Assembly: GCF_000716595.1 (NCBI RefSeq)
Contig: NZ_JNXC01000005.1
Location: forward strand, 124,001 to 188,000
Source of the DNA: Saccharothrix sp. NRRL B-16314
Lineage (GTDB): Bacteria; Actinomycetota; Actinomycetes; Mycobacteriales; Pseudonocardiaceae
DNA: 64,000 nucleotides
Reading direction: 5' to 3'
The notes below the pieces were generated by a model. The model was not told the DNA's origin and did not search any database. It worked only from the letters and a program-made list of their open reading frames with translations. Both the position numbers and the translations under genes were made by a program. This document shows, piece by piece, positions 25,180 to 33,982 of the stretch. How positions within the stretch are numbered: the stretch's first letter is position 1; each line of letters starts with the position of its first letter.

Positions 25180-25360
25180 TCACGGCGATCCGTGCACTTT
25201 CCCGCTCCGCAGTGGCGAGGGCTCCACCCGGGGCAGCTTCGCGGCCTGGTCTGGTAGCCACCAGTTCCACATCCCCATCATCGCCACGGTCGCCGCCACC
25301 AGGACCGCGCGGATCACGGTCGCGTCCAGGACCATTCCCAGTGCCATTCCGGACGCGAAC
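25180..25360 (-). pseudogene. C-terminal remnant of an MMPL-family transporter
   Basis: The frame FASGMALGMVLDATVIRAVL then MGMWNWWLPDQAAKLPRVEP is the last transmembrane helix and end of an RND/MMPL exporter (family pattern with D-A-T-V-R and N-W-W-L-P). Only ~55 residues remain; upstream codons lose similarity. A decayed gene at the right-hand junction of the integrated element, so the neighbouring chromosome has been rearranged or eroded. Confidence 0.7.
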
Positions 25361-25507
25361 AGGCCACCATCGCCCCGATCACGGCACGACCGACAGCGGT
25401 TCATCAGGACCGCTTTGAGCGGCAGCAACGACGAGCCGTGACCACCAGTCCGGAACAATGATCGCCTTCCCGCGGTGGCATGGCCTGGTACACCGCCGTG
25501 GTGGCGG

Positions 25508-26179
25508 TCACCCGAAAGCGAGTGCGATCCGTCTGCCGGCCAGCAGCCGGGTCCGCTCGACGTCCTGGTTCACGAGGGCGTCCGTGTTGCGATCGAGGCG
25601 GTCGTAGGACTTGGCCAGGAGCCAGTGGGCGGCCTCCGCGCCGATCGGGGTCAGCGGGCCTTGTTCGGCCAAGCGGTGGCGCGCGGTGGTGACGTCCCGG
25701 GTGACGAACGCCGTGCGCACCTCGCCGCCGGACAGCTCGTCGATCAGGAACACCATCGCGTGCCCGTCGTCCCCGAACGTATAGGTGCAGATCAGGGCCA
25801 GGTAGCCGGCGTCGATGGAACGGTCGCAGATCCAGGCGCCGCCGACCGCCAGGGCCGGGCGGGCCGGGGCCACGGCGTTCGCGGCCCACTCGCGCGGCCG
25901 GCCGGTGAGGGTGGCGGCCAGGACGCGGAGCAGGGCGTGGTTGCGGCGGCTGGGCAGTGAGACGGCGTGCTCGATCAGACCCGCCCAGAACTCCTCGTCC
26001 GGCCGGACGTCGGCGACGGCGGTGCTGACCGTCAACTCGGCCTCCAGCGGGTCGAGCAGTTGCGGCAGGGTGCGGCAGCGGTGCACGACCCGCTGCTGCT
26101 CCGCGGTCAGCGGCGTCCCCTGTGGACGGCGGACCACCACGATCTGCCGCCGTTTCGTGGTCTGCGTCTTCCGGCTCAC
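25508..26179 (-). CDS. hypothetical protein (223 aa)
   Basis: A 223-residue soluble protein starting at GTG 26179. It has a basic N terminus (SRKTQTTKRRQIVVVRRPQG) and a core with the conserved-looking DDGHAMVFLIDELSGGEVRT strand. No known domain recognised. It is divergent, across 90 bp, from the DUF2786 gene. The same orientation and location as other island genes suggests accessory function. Confidence 0.7.
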   Translation of the reverse strand: MSRKTQTTKRRQIVVVRRPQGTPLTAEQQRVVHRCRTLPQLLDPLEAELTVSTAVADVRPDEEFWAGLIEHAVSLPSRRNHALLRVLAATLTGRPREWAANAVAPARPALAVGGAWICDRSIDAGYLALICTYTFGDDGHAMVFLIDELSGGEVRTAFVTRDVTTARHRLAEQGPLTPIGAEAAHWLLAKSYDRLDRNTDALVNQDVERTRLLAGRRIALAFG

Positions 26180-26269
26180 GGCGCGAGGCTGGCACGTCGG
26201 AGCGCGCGCAGACCCGCAACGCGCACCGGCTGCCGCGACACCACACCCGAAAGGGGACAATCGGCGGTC

Positions 26270-27385
26270 GTGAGCTCCCTACGCGAGGTGTTGTGGCGGG
26301 CCGCGGCGAATCGCCGGGCCTCGCTGCCGCACACCTCCTCCCTCCCACCGGCCGAAGTGGACGACGCGGTCCAGTGGGTGCTTCGACGTGCCTTCGAGCA
26401 CCTGTGGGAGCACGGCTGGCTGCCTTACGACGTGTACGAGGTGGTGCGGCGCAACGAGGACGAGCGCGCGCTGTCGGTCTTGGTCGACGCGCTGGCGGCG
26501 GAGGCTTCGCGGTACTCGTCGTTGCACCCGCGCTGGCAGGAGCAGTTGGCGGAGATCGAGGCGACGGTCTGGTGGGACGTCACGCAGCCCTACCTCGACC
26601 AGTGGGCTCGCCGGCACATCGAGTTGCGGGACGACGCCGTGGCCGGTGCGGTGGCGGTGCTGCGCGTCTTGATCACGTTGCCGGGGCTGCCGGTGATCCT
26701 GCCGAAGCCGGGCACACCGCTGGCCGCGATGGACCACCACCACGTGGACCCCCGCATCCTCAACCGGGTGCGCGGGCTGCTCGCGAAGGCCGAGTCGACG
26801 GCGTTCCCGGAGGAGGCCGAGGCGCTGTCGGCCAAGGCCCAGGAGCTGGTGACGCGGCACGCGCTGGAACGGATGCCGCTGGAGGCGGCGACCACGACGT
26901 CCCGGCGGTTGTGGCTGGACAAGCGGTACTTCGACGGCAAGGCGCAGGTGGTGCACGTGGTCGCCGAGGCGAACCGGTGCCGGGCCGTGGTGTACGACCT
27001 GGGGTTCGTGGCGCTGGTCGGCGAGGAGCTCGACCTGGAGATCGTGGAGCTGCTGTCGGCGTCGCTGCTGGTCCAGGCGACGCGTGCGATGGTCGCGGCG
27101 GGTGAGAAGGCGCGCAAGGGCGACGAGGCGAGGTCGGCGTCGTTCCGGAAGTCGTTCCTGCTGTCGTACGCGCACCGGATCGGGGAACGGCTGCGGACGG
27201 CGAACGAGGTGCCGGCCGATGACGAGCGGCTGTTGCCCGTGCTGGCGGAACGCAAGAAGGCGGTGGAGGAGTACTTCGGGGCGATGTTCACGCGGACGGT
27301 CGCGAAGAGCACGCCGGTGCGCAGTGCCGCGGGGTGGGACGCGGGGCGGTCGGCGGCTGACCGGGCCAACCTGTCGATCACCTGA
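26270..27385 (+). CDS. DUF2786 domain-containing protein
   Basis: A 371-residue protein starting at GTG 26270 with AAGGGG upstream. DUF2786 is seen at about residues 160-200: ILNRVRGLLAKAESTAFPEE followed by AEALSAKAQELVTRHALER. The N-terminal ~150 residues are helical; the C-terminal half includes VHVVAEANRCRAVVYDLGFV and a long basic helix region. DUF2786 proteins occur in phages and mobile islands; a role is unknown. Divergent from the 223-aa gene. Confidence 0.85.
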   Translation: MSSLREVLWRAAANRRASLPHTSSLPPAEVDDAVQWVLRRAFEHLWEHGWLPYDVYEVVRRNEDERALSVLVDALAAEASRYSSLHPRWQEQLAEIEATVWWDVTQPYLDQWARRHIELRDDAVAGAVAVLRVLITLPGLPVILPKPGTPLAAMDHHHVDPRILNRVRGLLAKAESTAFPEEAEALSAKAQELVTRHALERMPLEAATTTSRRLWLDKRYFDGKAQVVHVVAEANRCRAVVYDLGFVALVGEELDLEIVELLSASLLVQATRAMVAAGEKARKGDEARSASFRKSFLLSYAHRIGERLRTANEVPADDERLLPVLAERKKAVEEYFGAMFTRTVAKSTPVRSAAGWDAGRSAADRANLSIT

Positions 27386-27433
27386 CCTGCGGTTTCTCCG
27401 GGACTGTCGGTGGTCGTCCGTACCCTCTGCGTC

Positions 27434-28153
27434 ATGACTGGGGCAATGGACGTGCGTCGGCTTTTCAACGTCACGCAGGAAACGCGGTTCCACTTCAACC
27501 ACTGGTACGGCAAGCGGAAGCACGTCGTCGAGCACGTGATGGCGCACGAGTCCGTTGCGGTGTACCGGGTGACCGCGGATCAGGTCGAGGCGGCGTGCCG
27601 CAGTGCGCCGGTGGTGAGGTCGGGGTCGGAGCCCGTCGAGGTTCGGCAGTGGCGGCCGGACTTCGCCTTCACGCATGTGGCGCACCACGTGGTCGAGGCG
27701 CTGGGGCGATTACCCGGGTGGTCCGAGTTCCGGGAGTTCTGCGAGGCGGACGAGAAGGCTCGGGCGATGTTGTGGACGCCGGCGCGCGAGGTGATCGCCG
27801 AGGTGGGTGCGGAGGGGCGTGCTGCGGTGCGCAAGCGGGTCGTGTCCGAGTACCTGGGGTTCCTGCGTGACTTGTGGGTGCTGGCGGTGCTGCGCGGGCA
27901 TGGGCTGGACGTGCGCGTGCACCCGTTGGCGGACACCGTGTTCAAGGTCGATGCGTGGGTGGAGCGCTTGATCATCAACCCGCGCGGCGGTTCGCAGCGG
28001 TCGGAGGACTTGTTGGTGCACGCGATGCCGCCGTTCTTCTTCACCGATCTGGGAGTCACGGAGTACACGCAGGTCGGCGCGGCGGTGCTGCCGTCGCGCA
28101 CGCAACTCGACCGTGCGGCGCGGAGGCTGCGGGACGTGCTGCACCCGGCGTGA
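27434..28153 (+). CDS. unknown protein upstream of vsr; candidate restriction-linked factor
   Basis: A 239-residue protein starting at ATG 27434 (a second ATG is four codons on). N terminus FNVTQETRFHFNHWYGKRKH, middle region rich in aromatic and charged residues, and near the C terminus HPLADTVFKVDAWVERLIIN, which has the look of a beta-strand acid pair of a PD-(D/E)xK nuclease core, though a clear ExK is missing. It overlaps the vsr gene by 4 bp and so is probably co-transcribed with vsr and near the cytosine methyltransferase. A nuclease role is only a suspicion. Confidence 0.6.
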   Translation: MTGAMDVRRLFNVTQETRFHFNHWYGKRKHVVEHVMAHESVAVYRVTADQVEAACRSAPVVRSGSEPVEVRQWRPDFAFTHVAHHVVEALGRLPGWSEFREFCEADEKARAMLWTPAREVIAEVGAEGRAAVRKRVVSEYLGFLRDLWVLAVLRGHGLDVRVHPLADTVFKVDAWVERLIINPRGGSQRSEDLLVHAMPPFFFTDLGVTEYTQVGAAVLPSRTQLDRAARRLRDVLHPA

Positions 28154-28593
28154 GCCATCATGGCCTGGTGCCGAACCTGGAGACGACGGACGACGTCCGC
28201 GCCCGGATGAGCAAGCAGCGCTCTCGTGACACGGCGATCGAGGTGGCGTTGCGGCGTGAACTGCACCGGCTCGGGTTGCGCTACCGGGTGCACCAGCGGC
28301 CTGTGCGCGCCGTGCGACGTGAGGCGGATGTCGTGTTCGGGCCGACGAAGGTCGCGGTGTTCGTGGACGGCTGCTTCTGGCATGGCTGCCCGGAGCACGG
28401 CACGTGGCCCAAGCGCAACGGCGAGTTCTGGCGTACCAAGATCGAGACGAATCAGGCTCGGGACGTCAACACGGATCGTGTGTTGGCCGATGCGGGGTGG
28501 CTCGCGGTGCGGGTGTGGGAGCACGAGGACCCGACGATCGCGGCTGCTCGGGTTCGGGCGGCGGTACTGGAGCGACGCGCCCGGCTGGGTTGA
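28150..28593 (+). CDS. vsr: very short patch repair endonuclease (Vsr)
   Basis: A 147-residue protein that nicks at T:G mismatches produced by deamination of 5-methylcytosine. It shows MSKQRSRDTAIEVALRRELH, the catalytic aspartate region READVVFGPTKVAVFVDGCF, the zinc/active-site WHGCPEHGTWPKRN block and the C-terminal ADAGWLAVRVWEHED. Starts at GTG 28150 (coupled to the previous stop) or GTG 28168. It stands directly upstream of the C5 methyltransferase, its usual partner. Confidence 0.95.
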   Translation: MSHHGLVPNLETTDDVRARMSKQRSRDTAIEVALRRELHRLGLRYRVHQRPVRAVRREADVVFGPTKVAVFVDGCFWHGCPEHGTWPKRNGEFWRTKIETNQARDVNTDRVLADAGWLAVRVWEHEDPTIAAARVRAAVLERRARLG

Positions 28594-28706
28594 TCCGGCG
28601 CTGGAGCGTGCCGGCGGAGTCGGAGCGGCGGGGTCCGGCCGGCCAAGCCTGAGCGGCGAGGTCGGCTTCCCCGAGTCGATGCCGTTCATGGACTAGCCTG
28701 GCCCTC

Positions 28707-29804
28707 GTGCTGTCCATGATCGACCTGTTCGCCGGCTGTGGCGGCATGACTTCCGGGTTCGCCGCAGCGGGCGGGTACCGGCAGGCGATGGCGGTCGAGT
28801 GGGACCTGCACGCGGCGGCGACGTACGCGGCGAACTTCGGTGAGGACCACATCCGCTGGTCGGACATCGCGGCCGTGCCGGACGACGCGATCCCCGAGGT
28901 GGACGTGATCGTGGGCGGTCCGCCGTGCCAGGGGTTCTCGAACCTCGGCTCGAAGGACGTCGACGATCCGCGCAACTCGCTGTGGCGGGAGTACCTGCGC
29001 TTCGTGCGGCGGGCCCGACCGGCGGTGTTCGTGATCGAGAACGTCGACCGGTTCCTGGCGTCGACGGAGTTCGCGTTGCTCCAAGCCGAGACCGAGGGCT
29101 ACGAGCTGAGTTACGGCATCCTGCTCGCGGCCGATTTCGGTGTGCCGCAACGGAGGCGGCGGACCATCGTGATCGGCTCCCGGATCGGACGCATCCCGCT
29201 GCCCACGCCCACTCATGCGCGGGAGCGCTGGCACACCGTGGGCGACGTGCTGCGCGGCCTGCCGGAGCAGCCGTTGACGACGTCGCTACCGGGGTCCGTG
29301 GTCGAGTTCTTCGGTCGGGAGTTGCCGGGGCCGTTCAAGAGCCCGGAACTGCACATCGGGCGCAACCCCACGCCGATGTCGTTGGAGCGGTACCGGCACA
29401 TCCCGCCCGGCGGCGGTCGGTTCGACCTGCCGGTGGAGTTGTTGCCCCGGTGTTGGCGGGAGAAGAAGACGGGCACGACGGACGTGATGGGCCGGATGCG
29501 GTGGGACCAGCCGTCGCTGACCATCCGGACCGAGTTCTACAAGCCGGAGAAGGGCCGATACCTGCACCCGCAGTGGGAGCCGGGTGAGGACGGGCACCGG
29601 GTCGACCGGCCGATCACGCACCTCGAAGCCGCCCGGCTGCAGTCGTTCCCGGATGACTTCGAGTGGTGCGGGTCGAAGATCTCGGTGGCCAGGCAGATCG
29701 GGAACGCCGTGCCGCCGGGTCTGGCTCGGGCCATCGCGGAGCACCTGAAGGTGTACCTGGCGGGCGCCGCGGCCGGTGCCCACGGTTGTCGGCTCTGCGG
29801 CTGA
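28707..29804 (+). CDS. DNA (cytosine-5-)-methyltransferase
   Basis: A 365-residue C5-MTase with motif I IDLFAGCGGMTSGF, motif IV catalytic GGPPCQGFS, motif VI VIENV, motif VIII QRRRRTIVIGS and motif X ARQIGNAVPPGLARA. The variable target-recognition part lies at about 200-310. The recognition sequence cannot be predicted from this. GTG 28707 is used, with ATG 28716 as an alternative. With vsr just upstream, this is a methylation/repair pair. No certain restriction enzyme is adjacent; the unknown 27434 gene is the only candidate. Confidence 0.95.
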   Translation: MLSMIDLFAGCGGMTSGFAAAGGYRQAMAVEWDLHAAATYAANFGEDHIRWSDIAAVPDDAIPEVDVIVGGPPCQGFSNLGSKDVDDPRNSLWREYLRFVRRARPAVFVIENVDRFLASTEFALLQAETEGYELSYGILLAADFGVPQRRRRTIVIGSRIGRIPLPTPTHARERWHTVGDVLRGLPEQPLTTSLPGSVVEFFGRELPGPFKSPELHIGRNPTPMSLERYRHIPPGGGRFDLPVELLPRCWREKKTGTTDVMGRMRWDQPSLTIRTEFYKPEKGRYLHPQWEPGEDGHRVDRPITHLEAARLQSFPDDFEWCGSKISVARQIGNAVPPGLARAIAEHLKVYLAGAAAGAHGCRLCG

Positions 29805-29856
29805 GCGGGACCGCGGTCGATCAGAATTGTCGGACCCCTGCGCTAGCGTCATCGAC

Positions 29857-30348
29857 ATGACGACAACGACGTATGAGAACGCGGTCCGGATCGGCTCCAC
29901 CACCTACCAGTTGGTCGCGACGGCCGATTCGGGGCTGTCGGTCGACCTGGCCGGCGTGGACGGGTCCGGGGCGTTGGTGGCCGAAGGGTCGATCCGGATG
30001 CCCGCCGAGGCGGGCGTGAAGATCGGCAAGTTGCTCGGGCAGGTCTTGGACGCTCTGGCCCGGTTGAGCGGTGCGCCGGCGGGCTCGTCCCGAGATCGAC
30101 CGGACCGGCCGGGTCGTCCTGCGAACGCCAATCAGCCTTGGACGCAGGAGTTGGACGACGACCTCAGGAGCGAGTGGATGGCCGCGTCCCACGACGTGCC
30201 GGCTGCCGATCTGATCCGCTCCATCGCCAAACGGTTGGAACGATCCCCCACCTCGATCCGATCGCGGGTGGCCAAGGTGGGCTGTGATCCGGATGTGCCT
30301 GGGCGAGCGCTGTCCGACGACGGTGCGGACGTGTTGAGGCGGGTGTGA
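29857..30348 (+). CDS. protein with C-terminal Myb/SANT-like HTH
   Basis: A 163-residue protein starting at ATG 29857. The N-terminal part is a small beta-rich domain (YENAVRIGSTTYQLVATADS); the C-terminal ~60 residues (NQPWTQELDDDLRSEWMAAS, then RSIAKRLERSPTSIRSRVAK) are a Myb/SANT-like trihelical HTH as seen in GcrA-like and other actinobacterial proteins. Its last ten codons (DDGADVLRRV) lie in the first unit of the 96-bp tandem array at 30319-30895, so the 3' end appears to have been captured or copied by the array. Confidence 0.75.
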   Translation: MTTTTYENAVRIGSTTYQLVATADSGLSVDLAGVDGSGALVAEGSIRMPAEAGVKIGKLLGQVLDALARLSGAPAGSSRDRPDRPGRPANANQPWTQELDDDLRSEWMAASHDVPAADLIRSIAKRLERSPTSIRSRVAKVGCDPDVPGRALSDDGADVLRRV

Positions 30349-30895
30349 CGACTCCAGACGAGACCGGTCGAGTGGGCTCGGCTGAACCTGACCAGCCGCC
30401 CCGCCCGATGTGACGACCGTGCGGAGGTGTTCCGGCGGGTTAGGACGGCTCCAGGTGAGACCAGTCGAATGAACTCACCGGGACCTGACCCGCCGGCCCG
30501 CCAGAGGTGATGACGGTGCGGAGGCTGCCGCAGGTATGACGGCTCCGGACGAGACCGGTCAAATTGGCTCGGCTGAACCTGACCAGCCACGCCGCCAGAG
30601 GTAATGACGGTGCGGAGGTGTTGAGGCGGGTGTGACGGCTTCGAGTGAGATCGGTCAAGTGGGCTCGGCTGATCCCGACCAGCCGCGCCACCAGAAGTAA
30701 CGAGGGCGCGGAGGGCAGCGGCGGGTGTGACGACTCCGGGCGAGGCTGGCCGAATGTGAGCCGCTGAACCTGACCTGCCGTGCCGCCGGACGTGACGACG
30801 GTGCGGAGGTGCTGCGGCGGGGTTATGCAGCGGCGGGTGGTACCAGTCGAGTGAGGGCTGCTGGACCTGACCGGCCGCGTCGAGGGAGGTTCGGT
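30319..30895. repeat. six-unit tandem array of ~96-bp diverged repeats
   Basis: Unit starts: 30319, 30415, 30512, 30606, 30702 and 30797 (96, 97, 94, 96 and 95 bp, plus a last unit of about 99 bp). Each begins GACGGTGCGGAGGTG or close to it, then has a GAGACCGGTC-type box and a CTGAACCTGACC box. Divergence between units is appreciable, so the array is old. The first unit holds the end of the Myb-like gene. A weak reading frame on the minus strand stays open because 96 is divisible by 3; it is low-complexity and probably not a protein. Bases 30896-31063 hold no gene I can see. Confidence 0.85.
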
Positions 30896-31063
30896 CGGGT
30901 TCGGTGATGTGCCCAGGGTCTTGTCGGGTGACCGGCGGGCCTGCCGTGGTGGCGCCGCCACGGCAGGCCCGACCCCTCACGAGACCACCACCGGCCGGCG
31001 CGGACCGACGGTCGGGTGGACCCGGTGGAAAGGAGGGGTGGGTGTTGGGCGGATAGTGCAGGG

Positions 31064-33982
31064 GTGTTGGTGCTGCACGCGCTGGGCGTGGCTGGTGGAC
31101 GGGTCGCTTTGTGGGCCGAGGACTCGTCGTTGCCTGGTCGGGTTGTCGGGCGGTTGCCGCGGGTGGCGGTCGGGCATCCGTTCGCCGTTCCCGGGGACGC
31201 CTTGGCCTCGTTGCTCACTGGCGGCGAGGTGGGGCTCCTGGCTGTCCGGTTGCCGTCCTACGCGAGCGGACCCGTGGAGTCGCCCGAGTTGGTCCGGGCG
31301 TCTACCGGCTCCCGGCGTGGCGCGCTTCGGTGGCGTGAGTGGCTGGTCCCTGTCGTGTGGGTGGACGGGATGCCGGCCGAGCCACCGCCGGATTGCCGGG
31401 TGGGCGCCTCCGGGAAGTTCCTCGTCGACGTCCTCGACCTCGGCCGCGAGTTGGTTCGTCGGGGACGCGTCCTTCCCTCTGTCGACGGCGACGGGTGTGC
31501 CCGGTGGCGTTCCGCCCTGTCCGGAGTGGACTCGTTGCGGTATGCGGCGCTTCGGGCTGGTGCGCCGCCGTCGTTCCGCGCTGACGACGGGACCGGCGAT
31601 CTCGTGCTGGAGGTCTTGGACCGTGCTGTCGACCGCGAAGCAAGGCGTGCGCTGGCGGGCACTGCCGTTGGCGGGAAGGGGATCGTCGGGCGCTGGCTCA
31701 ACGCGTTGACGGGTGACCCCCGCGTCGAAGGGGAGGTGGGAGCGCTTCGCGCCAAGTTGGCGGCTTGGCGGACCACCGGGTTGCAGGAGAGTCCTGTTCG
31801 GACCTGTTTCCGATTGAGCTCACCTGACCAGGGCGGCTCCGCCAAGGACGGGTGGCGGGTCGAGTTCCTGCTGCAAGCCGTGGACGAGCCGAGCGTGGTG
31901 GTCACCGCGGAACAGTTGTGGCACAAGCAGGACGCGGTCCTCCGACGGTGGGTCGCCCGACCCGAGGACGTCCTGCTGGGCGACCTGGGCCGGGCGGGGC
32001 GGCTCTACCCCGCGCTGGACCGGGCACTGGCGGCTCGGCGGCCCGTCGAGTTGGAGCTCGACGTCGAAGGCGCTTACGACTTCCTCCAGCACGCCGCGGT
32101 TCTGTCCGAGGCCGGGTTCGGCGTGATGCTGCCCTCGTGGTGGCGTCAGCCCCACCGGCTCGGGCTGCGGCTCAGCGCAACCAGTCGCGGCACGGCGGGT
32201 CAGGTGGCGAAGGAGAGCGAGCTCGGGCTGAAAGTCCTGGTGGACTACCAGTGGCAGCTCGCGGTCGGTGACGAGCGGTTGACCGAGGACGAGTTGCTGT
32301 CGCTCGCCTCGGCCAAGGTGCCGTTGATCCGCGTCCGCGGCCAGTGGGTGCACGTCGACCCCAAACGGCTCGCTGCCGGCCTCGCCTTCCTCAGGCGCGG
32401 CGGCGGGCAGATGACGGCGGCGCAGGTGTTGTTGCACTCCGGGCTGCACCCGGACGACGTCGACCTGCCGTTGCCGTTGACCGGGGTCGAAGCCACCGGG
32501 TGGCTGGGCGACCTGCTGTCCGGCGAGGTCGAGCACCACCTCGAACCGGTCGCGCAGCCACCGGGACTGGTCGCCGAGCTGCGTCCCTACCAGCAGCGGG
32601 GGCTCGCCTGGCTGGCATTCCTCGACCGGCTGGGGCTGGGCGCCTGCCTGGCTGACGACATGGGGCTCGGCAAGACCGTTCAGGTCCTGGCACTGGAGGC
32701 GCACAACAGGCGGGACGGACGGCGGCTGCCGACGTTGCTGGTGTGCCCGATGTCGGTCGTCGGCAACTGGCAGCGGGAGGCCGCGCGGTTCACGCCGGGG
32801 CTCGAGATCCGGGTCTACCACGGCGCGGACCGGGCGTTGGACGTCTCCTGCGACCTGGTGATCACCACGTACGCGGTGGTCGCGCGGGACGGTGGGAAGC
32901 TCGCCGACGTCTCGTGGGACCGGGTGGTGCTGGACGAGGCGCAGAACATCAAGAACAGCTCGACCCTCCAGTCACGGGTGGTGCGCTCCCTGCCCGCTCG
33001 GCACCGGGTGGCGTTGACCGGAACGCCGGTGGAGAACCGGCTGGCCGAGCTGTGGTCGATCATGGACTTCGTCAACCCCGGCGTGCTGGGCACGATCAAC
33101 ACGTTCCGCGCCCGGTTCGCCGTGCCGATCGAACGGCACCACGATGAGGACGCCGCCGTCCGGTTGCGCCGGATCACCGGCCCGTTCGTGCTGCGCCGGC
33201 TCAAGACCGACCCCCGGATCATCACCGACCTGCCGGACAAGATCGAGGTCAAGCAGCTCTGCACGCTGACCGCCGAGCAGGCCTCGCTGTACCAGGCGGT
33301 GGTGGACGACATGCTCGCCCGGATCGCCGAAGCGGAGGGCGTGAAGCGCAAGGGCCTGGTGCTGGCCACGATGTCCCGCCTCAAACAGGTCTGCAACCAC
33401 CCGGCGCAGCTCCTCGGTGACGGCTCGCGCGTCGCCGGCCGGTCGGGCAAGCTCGCCCGGCTGGAGGAAGTCCTGGACGAAGCGCTCGCGGACGGCGACA
33501 AGGCGTTGTGCTTCACCCAGTTCACCGCCTTCGGCTCGCTCGTCGTCCCGCACCTGGCCGCCCGGTTCGACACCGAGGTGCTCTACCTGCACGGCGGCAC
33601 GACCAAGAAGGCGCGGGACGAGATGGTGCGGCGGTTCCAGGAGGAGGACGGCCCGTCGATCTTCGTCCTCTCGTTGAAGGCGGGCGGCACCGGGCTGAAC
33701 CTGACCGCGGCGAACCACGTCATCCACCTCGACCGGTGGTGGAACCCGGCGGTGGAGGACCAGGCGACCGACCGGGCGTTCCGCATCGGCCAGCGCAACC
33801 ACGTGCAGGTGCGCAAGTTCGTGTGCGTCGGCACGCTGGAGGAGCGCATCGACCGGATGATCGAGGAGAAGCGCGGGTTGGCGCAGCTCGTGGTCGGCGC
33901 CGGCGAGGACTGGCTGACCGAGTTGTCGACCGGCGAACTGCGCGCGCTGTTCGCCCTGTCCGGGGAGGCCGTCGGTGACTGA
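31064..33982 (+). CDS. SNF2-family DNA helicase/translocase
   Basis: A 972-residue Swi2/Snf2 ATPase. The N-terminal ~450 residues are the actinobacterial extension (LALWAED-like start, SNF2_assoc region). The motor shows motif I DDMGLGKTVQ, motif II DEAQNIKN, motif III TGTPVENRL, motif V GGTGLNLTAA and motif VI DQATDRAFRIGQ. Start GTG 31064 gives the family-like VLVLHAL; GTG 31070 is an alternative and has AGGGG at good distance. It overlaps the SWIM-protein gene by 8 bp; the two form a widespread actinobacterial pair thought to act on DNA or chromatin-like substrates. Confidence 0.95.
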   Translation: MLVLHALGVAGGRVALWAEDSSLPGRVVGRLPRVAVGHPFAVPGDALASLLTGGEVGLLAVRLPSYASGPVESPELVRASTGSRRGALRWREWLVPVVWVDGMPAEPPPDCRVGASGKFLVDVLDLGRELVRRGRVLPSVDGDGCARWRSALSGVDSLRYAALRAGAPPSFRADDGTGDLVLEVLDRAVDREARRALAGTAVGGKGIVGRWLNALTGDPRVEGEVGALRAKLAAWRTTGLQESPVRTCFRLSSPDQGGSAKDGWRVEFLLQAVDEPSVVVTAEQLWHKQDAVLRRWVARPEDVLLGDLGRAGRLYPALDRALAARRPVELELDVEGAYDFLQHAAVLSEAGFGVMLPSWWRQPHRLGLRLSATSRGTAGQVAKESELGLKVLVDYQWQLAVGDERLTEDELLSLASAKVPLIRVRGQWVHVDPKRLAAGLAFLRRGGGQMTAAQVLLHSGLHPDDVDLPLPLTGVEATGWLGDLLSGEVEHHLEPVAQPPGLVAELRPYQQRGLAWLAFLDRLGLGACLADDMGLGKTVQVLALEAHNRRDGRRLPTLLVCPMSVVGNWQREAARFTPGLEIRVYHGADRALDVSCDLVITTYAVVARDGGKLADVSWDRVVLDEAQNIKNSSTLQSRVVRSLPARHRVALTGTPVENRLAELWSIMDFVNPGVLGTINTFRARFAVPIERHHDEDAAVRLRRITGPFVLRRLKTDPRIITDLPDKIEVKQLCTLTAEQASLYQAVVDDMLARIAEAEGVKRKGLVLATMSRLKQVCNHPAQLLGDGSRVAGRSGKLARLEEVLDEALADGDKALCFTQFTAFGSLVVPHLAARFDTEVLYLHGGTTKKARDEMVRRFQEEDGPSIFVLSLKAGGTGLNLTAANHVIHLDRWWNPAVEDQATDRAFRIGQRNHVQVRKFVCVGTLEERIDRMIEEKRGLAQLVVGAGEDWLTELSTGELRALFALSGEAVGD

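Noticed and set aside
30319..30895. CRISPR array
   Set aside because: Units are ~96 bp with no unique spacers and no cas genes nearby.
30132..30980. 282-codon minus-strand ORF across the tandem array
   Set aside because: It stays open mainly because the repeat length is near 96 bp (divisible by 3); composition is low-complexity and it overlaps the Myb-like gene antisense.
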